Shown here: piece by piece, positions 1-5,354 of the stretch
Numbering within the stretch: position 1 is the first letter of the stretch
How the letters are laid out: the number at the start of each line of letters is the position of its first letter
NCBI GenBank assembly: GCA_024635855.1
Contig: JAGXHZ010000056.1
Span: forward strand, 1 to 6,074
Source of the DNA: Sulfuricurvum sp.
GTDB lineage: Bacteria > Campylobacterota > Campylobacteria > Campylobacterales > Sulfurimonadaceae
Length of the DNA stretch: 6,074 nt
Direction of reading: 5' to 3'
Position numbers and translations under genes: made by a program
Notes under the pieces: model-generated
What the model was told of the DNA's origin: nothing
The model's input: only the letters and a program-made list of their open reading frames with translations
Databases searched by the model: none

Positions 1-170
1 ATGCCAGAGAGTATCGGTTGGCTGCACGAAAACAACTGCGCGATTTGATTTTTAAACATGAGATCGGATTTGACGTTTTGGCAGCAAGCAACAATTTTCT
101 TCATAGCCGTGATGACTATTTTTACCGAGTAGATATTTTGCAAAACGGAAAAATACTCTATGCCAAATAA
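1..170 (+). CDS. C-terminal part of a minimal nucleotidyltransferase (MNT) domain protein, truncated by the window edge
   Basis: An open frame enters from the left edge (first whole codon at 3) and stops at TAA 168-170, giving 55 visible residues. A helical stretch is followed by a strand reading EIGFDVLAAS, then an aromatic segment, and the chain ends GKILYAK. This is the usual ending of small MNT-fold nucleotidyltransferases. The Asp in GFDV (codon 72-74) fits the third metal-binding carboxylate of the fold. The GS-x10-DxD motif would lie upstream, outside the window. The stop overlaps the start of the HEPN gene by 11 bp, the usual arrangement of MNT/HEPN pairs, in which the nucleotidyltransferase acts as antitoxin or modifier of the HEPN partner (MntA/HepT paradigm). 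The family call rests on a short C-terminal piece plus the neighbour, so it is probable rather than certain. Confidence 0.68.
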   Translation, partial: AREYRLAARKQLRDLIFKHEIGFDVLAASNNFLHSRDDYFYRVDILQNGKILYAK

Positions 171-573
171 AACGAGTGCGCTTGAATGGTTGAGAATTGC
201 CTATCATGATCTCCTCTCTGCCACGATTTTGTACGAAGCCGAACACTTTACCGACAGCATAGGAAATGATCTGCAACAATCTATTGAAAAGATTTTGAAA
301 TCGATCAGTGCTTATGAGAGTGCACCGATTAAAAAATCTCATGATTTGTTGGAAATCTACGGATCAGTAAAAAAGATTTTTAGCCTTTTCCCTGACGAAC
401 TTATCTATTTGGAACGCGCAACAGAGTATTTCAAAGAAGACCGTTATCCGAACCCTTATTACAGCCTACCGCCACGCGAAGAGATTAAAGAGGTTTTGGA
501 TTTTACGAATACTCTTTTCGAGAGAGTTTGTGTATTGTTGGATATTTCTATCGATGAGATAAAAGCGGAGTAG
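160..573 (+). CDS. HEPN domain protein (putative toxin partner of an MNT nucleotidyltransferase)
   Basis: This 137-residue all-helical protein fits the normal length of stand-alone HEPN proteins (PF05168-like). Landmarks are the first helix with the A-x-x-DLLSA pattern (residues 14-21), the central QQSIEKILKS helix (39-48), the K-S-H-DLLEIY element (59-67), and the EDRYPNPYY segment (93-101) before the last helix. HEPN proteins paired with MNT enzymes are generally toxin or effector subunits, some of them RNases. The canonical Rx4-6H catalytic motif is absent: the nearest match is R12-x3-H16. RNase activity therefore cannot be assumed. The ATG at 160 lies inside the preceding nucleotidyltransferase gene, so the two are probably translationally coupled. 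No strong Shine-Dalgarno sequence precedes it. It could be a toxin, an inactive HEPN scaffold, or a nucleotide-binding accessory. The fold call is fairly safe; the activity is not. Confidence 0.75.
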   Translation: MPNKTSALEWLRIAYHDLLSATILYEAEHFTDSIGNDLQQSIEKILKSISAYESAPIKKSHDLLEIYGSVKKIFSLFPDELIYLERATEYFKEDRYPNPYYSLPPREEIKEVLDFTNTLFERVCVLLDISIDEIKAE

Positions 574-672
574 TTGACGAATATCCCTTATTTTTTTGAT
601 GTTGTGCTTTATGATCGGGTAGAGAATGAGGCATTGAAGAGGGAGATAGATGAGGGTGGGGAGAAAATTTAG
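574..672 (+). pseudogene. Remnant of a second MNT nucleotidyltransferase (C-terminal end only)
   Basis: Read in the frame of the HEPN gene, the 32 codons after its TAG stop end at TAG 670-672. They contain YFFDVVLYDRVENEALKREI and then DEGGEKI. This matches the usual C-terminus of MNT-type nucleotidyltransferases: a strand with the third catalytic Asp, an 'xNxxLKxxI' helix, then a Gly-containing end. The N-terminal half with the GS and DxD catalytic motifs is absent, and the HEPN gene occupies the space directly upstream. The only in-frame start candidate is TTG at 574, which lacks a convincing ribosome binding site, so expression on its own is unlikely. Its sequence differs from the MNT tail at 1-170, so it is not a simple tandem duplicate. 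It is best explained as the leftover of a recombination or deletion between HEPN/MNT modules. Confidence 0.6.
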
Positions 673-689
673 GTCATGGAAAATAGAAA

Positions 690-1511
690 ATGAAGAAAAA
701 TATTTCACAAAATTTATGGTGGGTTAGTTTCGTAATAGCTTTTCTCTTATTGATTATCCATAGCTTTAATGTGGAAAGTATAAATGTAGATTCGACATCA
801 ATATTATTGTTAATAGTTATGCTAATAAGTCCATTTATTCTTGCTATAAAAAAAATCAAATATGGAGATTTTGAAGCAGAAATTGATTCTCAAGAAGTTC
901 AAAAAATTAAAGATAATGTAGAAAAAAATATAGATACTAGGCGTGATGACGATGAAGTACGTCCTGAAATATACATGGCTACAGATGCAATACGAGCACT
1001 AGCGAAGTCTGATCCTGCAATAGCATTGGCTAAGGTTAGAATTGAACTTGAAAAAGTACTAACTCGTTTAGCACGGATGACTTTAATTGAAATCGAAAAA
1101 CTTTCATTAGGAACGATTGTCCAAAAGCTTTCAAGTCATGAGATAATTACAGTTCAAGCAGGGAAATCATTACGAGAAGTAATTAGTATTTGTAATCGTG
1201 CTATTCATGGAGAATTTATTTCAGAAGATGATGCAAAGACAATTGTGGAGCTTGGTATTGAGTTATTAGAAAATCTTTATTGGGATATTCAAATTCAAAT
1301 AGAAACAGGAACAATTATAAGTGAAGAAATAATAACTCAACTCGAATCAGAATCTTATGATAAGATAAAATACCGACTCACTTCTATTATCCCATTAGTA
1401 GAAAATCCAAAAAAAATGATTCGTGAGTTGACGCAGGAACAATTAGATGAGTTTTTAGATGGATACAATGAATATGGAGAATATATTATTGAGTTAATTC
1501 CTATCAAATGA
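690..1511 (+). CDS. Membrane-anchored protein with DUF4145/HEPN-like cytoplasmic domain, function unknown
   Basis: The protein has 273 residues. Two hydrophobic segments (about 10-26 and 37-54) form an N-terminal hairpin, followed by a basic KKIK stretch, a charged coiled-coil-prone linker (about 60-90) and a helical domain (about 95-200). That domain runs DPAIALAKVRIELEKVL, then an LGTIVQKL segment, then ICNRAIHGE (167-175), then a helix before ELLENLYW. This order resembles DUF4145 and related HEPN-like domains, which carry an N/R-rich 'RN..H' turn at the same place. The C-terminal ~70 residues are acidic and unassigned. The gene is clearly more AT-rich than its right-hand neighbours, suggesting a separate, transferred origin. 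ATG 690 was chosen because the hydrophobic hairpin starts right after it. A weak GGA lies 10 bp upstream, and the short ATG frame at 675 stops after five codons. DUF4145-like domains occur in restriction and antiphage loci, but no specific function can be named. Confidence 0.72.
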   Translation: MKKNISQNLWWVSFVIAFLLLIIHSFNVESINVDSTSILLLIVMLISPFILAIKKIKYGDFEAEIDSQEVQKIKDNVEKNIDTRRDDDEVRPEIYMATDAIRALAKSDPAIALAKVRIELEKVLTRLARMTLIEIEKLSLGTIVQKLSSHEIITVQAGKSLREVISICNRAIHGEFISEDDAKTIVELGIELLENLYWDIQIQIETGTIISEEIITQLESESYDKIKYRLTSIIPLVENPKKMIRELTQEQLDEFLDGYNEYGEYIIELIPIK

Positions 1512-1566
1512 AGTATTTAAAAACATCAAATATAAATCAAATCTTTCTTAGGTAGGCTTATATAGT

Positions 1567-2166
1567 ATGACTCCAATCACCGACACCATGGACGTATTCG
1601 CCGAGAAATTCGAGGGCATTGATCTCCACGGCAAAAAGATCACCAAAGCCGAATTCGATGACTGCACGTTCGTCTCCTGCGATTTCAGCGAAACCTTTTT
1701 TTCTTCCTGTAAATTTACCGAATGCCGTTTTGAAAACTGCAATCTGAGCCTGATGAAACTCACCAGCAGCAAAATGAGCGACGTCGAATTTGTCTCGTGT
1801 AAGATGATCGGGATCGATTGGACGATGGCGGATTGGAAGAGTTTGCTCAATGCCGATCCCTTGCGTTTTCGGGAATGTATCCTAAATGACAGCAATTTTT
1901 TCGGTCTAAACTTGGAAGGGTTGGTGATGCGGGAATGCCGAGCTAAAGAGGTTGACTTTCGCAATGGGACGTTTCAAAAAGCCGATTTTACCCTGAGCGA
2001 TTTCAAAGGGGCGTTGTTCGGTAATACTCACCTCGAAAGTGCCAACTTTACCGATACTTCCAATACCATGATAGATATGCGTACCAATCACCTCAAAGGT
2101 GCTATTTTTAACCGCTATGAGGCACTGTTTTTACTCGAATCGATGGGGATTGTGTTGGTTGATTGA
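1567..2166 (+). CDS. Pentapeptide-repeat protein, Qnr-like architecture
   Basis: The 199 residues are dominated by pentapeptide repeats, (A/C/x)(D/N)(F/L)xx, which build a right-handed four-sided beta-helix. The N-terminal block (about 26-80) has Phe or Leu at five-residue spacing with Cys two positions earlier (C33, C38, C48, C53, C58, C78). A non-repeat segment with W85 and W90 (about 82-100) interrupts the coil. A second block (about 101-163) follows, and the chain ends with MRTNHLKGAIF and then EALFLLESMGI, a dimerisation-type helix. This two-block plan and ending recall Qnr and other chromosomal pentapeptide proteins. Qnr and MfpA bind DNA gyrase as DNA mimics, but most relatives of this kind have no known role, so gyrase protection is only a possibility. 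ATG 1567 is preceded by AGG at 1554-1556; an internal ATG at 1588 is less likely. The cytoplasm is expected, since no signal peptide is visible. The gene is less AT-rich than the gene before it. Confidence 0.88.
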   Translation: MTPITDTMDVFAEKFEGIDLHGKKITKAEFDDCTFVSCDFSETFFSSCKFTECRFENCNLSLMKLTSSKMSDVEFVSCKMIGIDWTMADWKSLLNADPLRFRECILNDSNFFGLNLEGLVMRECRAKEVDFRNGTFQKADFTLSDFKGALFGNTHLESANFTDTSNTMIDMRTNHLKGAIFNRYEALFLLESMGIVLVD

Positions 2167-2172
2167 AGTTGA

Positions 2173-2203
2173 GTTCATACACTTCGACGAGCTCAGTGCG
2201 AAC
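2173..2203 (+). repeat. REP-like imperfect palindrome between the pentapeptide gene and hydA
   Basis: The segment folds as a nested stem. GTTC (2173-2176) pairs with GAAC (2200-2203), and CACT (2180-2183) pairs with AGTG (2195-2198), around the core TCGACGAGCTC. The 'cTTCGAC.AGCTCAGtg.GAAC' core resembles a dispersed REP-type palindrome that recurs between genes in many bacterial genomes. Only one copy is in the window, so repetition cannot be shown here. It starts 7 bp after the pentapeptide gene stop and could protect the 3' end of that mRNA or attenuate read-through. The following ATTTT is too weak for a convincing intrinsic terminator. Confidence 0.5.
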
Positions 2204-2207
2204 GGTG

Positions 2208-2302
2208 AAATTTTCTATTAGTCCTAAAATTAAACAAGAAATAAAAAACTTTAATTAAATTTTATCTTTTAAATATTCGTTTAAGTTATTTCGCCGTACT
2301 AT
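2208..2302 (+). promoter_or_regulatory. Very AT-rich presumed promoter region of the hydABC operon
   Basis: This non-coding stretch is almost entirely A and T with several A- and T-runs. It lies just upstream of a three-gene operon and is the only gap in the right half large enough for a promoter. A weak -10-like hexamer, TACTAT (2297-2302, four of six consensus bases), would start transcription around 2308-2310. No good -35 hexamer is seen 17 bp upstream; Campylobacterota promoters often lack one and rely on AT-rich upstream DNA. No sigma-54 GG-N10-GC element was found. The promoter placement is inference. Confidence 0.35.
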
Positions 2303-2318
2303 ATGAATGATTATTCAT
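2303..2318. promoter_or_regulatory. Perfect inverted repeat with CRP/FNR-type spacing, candidate operator for hydABC
   Basis: ATGAAT, then GATT, then ATTCAT form a perfect 6-4-6 dyad 19 bp before the hydA start. The half-site spacing equals that of CRP/FNR-family boxes (TTGAT-N4-ATCAA), though the half-site bases differ. If the TACTAT at 2297 is the -10 element, the dyad covers the transcription start, which would suit a repressor. Short dyads occur by chance in AT-rich DNA, so this is a candidate only. Confidence 0.3.
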
Positions 2319-2322
2319 TAAT

Positions 2323-2335
2323 AAGGGGGAAAGGA
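2323..2335 (+). promoter_or_regulatory. Ribosome binding site of hydA
   Basis: AAGGGGGAAAGGA is a purine run holding two Shine-Dalgarno cores. AAGGGGGA ends 7 bp before ATG 2338 and is well placed. It fixes the hydA start at 2338 and thereby supports the unusually long N-terminal extension ahead of the Tat motif. Confidence 0.75.
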
Positions 2336-2337
2336 TT

Positions 2338-3576
2338 ATGTCCGATAGAGTAGAAGCGGTTAAAAAACTGTTTACGTCGAAAAGCTCGCGTGTCGAAACG
2401 AACAAAGGCGATACTTATTATCAAGAGTTGTTTGTTAGGTGTGAAGCACGACTGAACGAACTGCGTGCAGCTACACCTGCTAATAGACTGGATTTTGCGG
2501 ATCTTTTAGAAGAAAACGGAATAGACAGACGAGAATTTATGAAATGGGCGAGCGCGACGACGGCGATGCTGATGCTTCCTCCTATGTTTACGCCATTGAT
2601 TGCGGATGCGGCGGTGATGATGAATCGCGCACCGGTTATTTGGCTTGAGCTCCAAGACTGTGCGGGTAATTCTGAGGCACTTTTACGTGCAGATGGACCG
2701 AAAATCGATGAAATCGTACTTGATATCATCTCACTGGAATACCATGAGACCTTACAAGCAGCATCCGGTCATCAAGCTGAAAAACAGCTAGAAGAAGCGA
2801 TGGAGCATTTCAAAGGACAATATCTTTTGTTCGTAGAGGGCTCAATTCCTATGGGGATGGAAGGTCAATACGGAACCATCGGTGCTAGCGGTGAAACATT
2901 CCACGACCATTTAGTTCGTTGTGCTGCGAATGCTGCTGCGGTTGTTGCAGTAGGTAGCTGTGCGACGTTCGGCGGTATTCCTGCTGCTTCTCCGAATCCT
3001 ACGGGTGCAGTAGGGGTCATGGACGTTGTTAAAAACAAACCGATTATCAATATCCCTGCCTGCCCTGCCAATCCTGCCAATATGGTCGGAGTAATCTTGC
3101 ATTATCTTTTGACGGGACAAGTTCCTGAACTGGATTCATTGTTACGTCCTAAGTTTGCATTCGGGTATCGTATCCATGACAACTGTGAACGCCGTGCTCA
3201 CTTCGATGCGGGTGAATACGTGGAAGAATGGGGCGATATCGGAGCTAAAAATAACTTCTGTCTCTATAAAATGGGGTGCAAAGGACCGATGACGTTTAAC
3301 AACTGTTCCATCGTCCGTTACAACGAAGGAATAAACTGGCCTATCGGAGTCGGACGCGGATGTATCGGATGTTCGGAACCTGATTTTTGGGATAAATATG
3401 CGTATGAGCGTCCGATGTCGGATGCAAAAATCAAAGCACCTACGGGTGGAGTTGAAAAAACCGTTGACGAATTCGGTTTGGGTATGTTGACGGCAGTCGG
3501 TATCGGTATCGGTATCCACGCAGCAGCAAGTGCCGTAGCCGGTAAACGAGAAAAATCAGGAGAGAGCCATGAGTAA
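2338..3576 (+). CDS. hydA: [NiFe] uptake hydrogenase small subunit, membrane-anchored, Tat-exported
   Basis: HydA carries the Fe-S relay that moves electrons from the NiFe site in HydB to the cytochrome b HydC. Of 412 residues, about 63 form an N-terminal extension before the Tat motif RREFMK (64-69) and hydrophobic stretch. A likely AxA cleavage follows residue 91. The Fe-S ligands are C208 (GSCATFGG) and C242 (PACPANP) for the proximal cluster, H280, C283, C308 and C314 for the distal [4Fe-4S], and C323, C342 and C345 for the medial [3Fe-4S]. A C-terminal membrane helix (about 379-401) contains one histidine (H394), of the kind that contacts the cytochrome b heme in this family. Oddity: the normal proximal CxxC reads C108-A-G-N111, so one cysteine ligand is replaced by asparagine. 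Otherwise the protein fits the epsilonproteobacterial group 1 (probably 1b) hydrogenases. It starts the hyd operon and overlaps hydB by 8 bp. Confidence 0.96.
   Translation: MSDRVEAVKKLFTSKSSRVETNKGDTYYQELFVRCEARLNELRAATPANRLDFADLLEENGIDRREFMKWASATTAMLMLPPMFTPLIADAAVMMNRAPVIWLELQDCAGNSEALLRADGPKIDEIVLDIISLEYHETLQAASGHQAEKQLEEAMEHFKGQYLLFVEGSIPMGMEGQYGTIGASGETFHDHLVRCAANAAAVVAVGSCATFGGIPAASPNPTGAVGVMDVVKNKPIINIPACPANPANMVGVILHYLLTGQVPELDSLLRPKFAFGYRIHDNCERRAHFDAGEYVEEWGDIGAKNNFCLYKMGCKGPMTFNNCSIVRYNEGINWPIGVGRGCIGCSEPDFWDKYAYERPMSDAKIKAPTGGVEKTVDEFGLGMLTAVGIGIGIHAAASAVAGKREKSGESHE
3558..3563 (+). promoter_or_regulatory. Ribosome binding site of hydB
   Basis: AGGAGA lies inside the last codons of hydA, 5 bp before the hydB ATG at 3569. 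With the 8-bp gene overlap it indicates translational coupling, keeping the two subunits in balance. Confidence 0.8.
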
Positions 3577-5344
3577 GCATATTGTAGTTGACCCCATTAC
3601 CCGTATCGAAGGGCATTTGCGTATCGAAGCGGTTATTGATGATAATAATACCATTGTCGATGCGTACAGTGCTTCGACAATGTTCCGTGGAATTGAGACA
3701 ATTTTACAAGGGCGCGATCCTCGTGACTGTGGACTTTTAGCAATGCGTATTTGCGGTGTCTGTACCGGTACCCACTATCAACGTTCGATCGAAGCGGTAG
3801 AAGACGCGTTTAACATCACCATCCCTAAAAATGCCCGTATCGTTCGTAACTTGATCCAAGGTGCGTTGTACGTTCATGACCATGTGGTTCACTTTTACCA
3901 TCTTCATGCGCTCGACTTTGTTGATGTTGTTTCCGCACTCTCTGCCGATCCGGCTAAAACAGCTGCAGAAGCACGTAAATGGGCAGGCGTTGCGGGTGTA
4001 AGTCCGTTTATCGATGGGGAAAGCCAATTTAAAGAGATCCAAGAGCGTGTTGCAAAATTCGTCAAACAAGGGCGTTTGGGAATTTTCGGAAACGGATATT
4101 GGGGAAATCCTCATTATAAATTGACACCGGAACAAAATTTGATCGGGGTTGCCCACTACCTTTTGGCGTTGGATGTTCAACGCGATTTGGCAAAAATGCA
4201 GGCCATTTTCGGCGGTAAGAATCCCCATCCTCAATCGATTGTTGTCGGCGGTGTGACATGTGTTATGGACATTCAAAACCCGGCACGTATCGCACAGTTT
4301 AAATCGTTGCTGCTTGAGGGGACAAAATTTGTGAAACAAGCGTATTTGCCGGATGTCTATATGGCAGGGACGATGTATGCAGGTGAAGCGACCGATAGCA
4401 AAGCAACGTTCAGCGAGTTGATGGGCGGCAAAGGGGTCGGCGGAACCGGAGGCGGATTGCTGAACTACATGAGTTACGGTGATTTCCGTCTCGATGATAC
4501 CGGTTTTTACAACTCTGCGCTTCTTTTCCCTAAAGGTGTCGTAATGGGTGGAGATGTCTCTAAAGTTCTCCCGTTGGATGAAGCAAAAATTGTTGAGGAC
4601 GTCACCCACGCATGGTACAAAGGGGATAAGCCTCTCCATCCGTATGACGGGCAGACGATTCCAGAATATACCGGATTGGATAAACGCGCAGACGGTATCG
4701 CCTATCTGAAAACCAAAGAGAAATACAGCTGGATCAAATCACCGATCTACAACGATGCACGGGTTGAAGTCGGACCGTTGGCGCGTATGGTGATCGGTGT
4801 TGCAAGCAAAGATGCGCGTATTACAAAATACGTCACCAACTTCCTGACACGCGGAAATCTCCCCATATCGGTGTTGTTTAGTACGGTCGGACGTACGGCG
4901 GCGCGCGCTATCGAAACGGAATTGATGGCGGATGTCATGGTTGAATGGGTCGATGAGCTTGCGAAGAATGCGGCAGCGGGTGATCTTAAAACATGGACCG
5001 ATTTTGATTTTGATAAAGTCAGTGTCAGTGCCAAAGGACGTGGTATGGCAGAAGCTCCGCGCGGAGCACTCGGTCACTGGGTCAGCATCGCAGATGGTAA
5101 GGTCGTGAATTATCAAGCGGTCGTACCTTCGACATGGAACGCGGCTCCGCGTGATCACAAAGGACGGTTGGGCGCATACGAAGCGAGTTTGATCGGAACC
5201 AAAGTGGCCAATCCAGAACAACCGTTGGAAATCATCCGTACCATTCACAGTTTTGACCCTTGTATTGCCTGCGCCGTACATGTCGTCGATACCAAAGGTA
5301 AAGAGCTTGCTGTTTACAAAGTAGATACCTCTTGCAGTATCTAA
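3569..5344 (+). CDS. hydB: [NiFe] uptake hydrogenase large (catalytic) subunit
   Basis: This subunit oxidises H2 at a NiFe(CN)2CO centre. The 591 residues carry the full set of hallmarks: RIEGH (12-16, E14 being the conserved proton-transfer glutamate), the L1 motif RICGVCTGTH (60-69, with C62 and C65), and the C-terminal L2 motif DPCIACAVH (563-571, with C565 and C568). The four cysteines bind the metals. The 20 residues after H571 are the peptide removed by a HydD-type endoprotease once nickel is inserted; that protease and the Hyp factors are not in the window. The protein has no signal peptide and should cross the membrane folded, carried by the Tat signal of HydA. The length suits group 1 large subunits. 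A candidate sensor (H2-sensing) role is excluded by the cleavable tail, the HydA anchor and the following cytochrome b. Nothing looks broken in the active site, in contrast to the changed proximal cluster of HydA. Confidence 0.97.
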   Translation: MSKHIVVDPITRIEGHLRIEAVIDDNNTIVDAYSASTMFRGIETILQGRDPRDCGLLAMRICGVCTGTHYQRSIEAVEDAFNITIPKNARIVRNLIQGALYVHDHVVHFYHLHALDFVDVVSALSADPAKTAAEARKWAGVAGVSPFIDGESQFKEIQERVAKFVKQGRLGIFGNGYWGNPHYKLTPEQNLIGVAHYLLALDVQRDLAKMQAIFGGKNPHPQSIVVGGVTCVMDIQNPARIAQFKSLLLEGTKFVKQAYLPDVYMAGTMYAGEATDSKATFSELMGGKGVGGTGGGLLNYMSYGDFRLDDTGFYNSALLFPKGVVMGGDVSKVLPLDEAKIVEDVTHAWYKGDKPLHPYDGQTIPEYTGLDKRADGIAYLKTKEKYSWIKSPIYNDARVEVGPLARMVIGVASKDARITKYVTNFLTRGNLPISVLFSTVGRTAARAIETELMADVMVEWVDELAKNAAAGDLKTWTDFDFDKVSVSAKGRGMAEAPRGALGHWVSIADGKVVNYQAVVPSTWNAAPRDHKGRLGAYEASLIGTKVANPEQPLEIIRTIHSFDPCIACAVHVVDTKGKELAVYKVDTSCSI

Positions 5345-5350
5345 GGAGAG
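5343..5350 (+). promoter_or_regulatory. Ribosome binding site of hydC, overlapping the hydB stop
   Basis: AAGGAGAG begins within the hydB TAA (5342-5344) and ends 4 bp before ATG 5355. The 10-bp gap between the two genes leaves no room for a separate promoter, so hydC is co-transcribed. Confidence 0.8.
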
Positions 5351-5354
5351 AATC

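Noticed and set aside
574..690. Independent promoter for the gene at 690
   Set aside because: TTGACG at 574 and TATGAT at 610 look like -35 and -10 hexamers, but the spacing is about 30 bp, far from 17, and the DNA is a coding remnant.
1512..1566. Promoter for the pentapeptide gene
   Set aside because: TATAAA at 1531-1536 is a possible -10 element, but it has no -35 partner and the gap is simply AT-rich, so the evidence is too thin to annotate.
1548..1964. Minus-strand open frame opposite the pentapeptide gene
   Set aside because: The plus-strand frame shows clear pentapeptide periodicity, so the minus-strand frame is its shadow.
2164..2225. Intrinsic terminator after the pentapeptide gene
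   Set aside because: The stem is interrupted, the loop is large, and the following T-run is short and not adjacent to the stem, so it is described as a REP-like repeat instead.
2661..2670. Sequencing error as the explanation of the missing HydA cysteine
   Set aside because: Changing AAT to a Cys codon needs two substitutions, the frame is intact on both sides, and the adjacent residue (Ala for the usual Thr) also differs, which suggests real divergence.
3737..4639. Long open frame of 300 codons on the minus strand inside hydB
   Set aside because: It lies wholly antisense to a certain hydB. The translation is His-, Arg- and Cys-rich and lacks any recognisable domain, as expected from the complement of a well-used coding frame.
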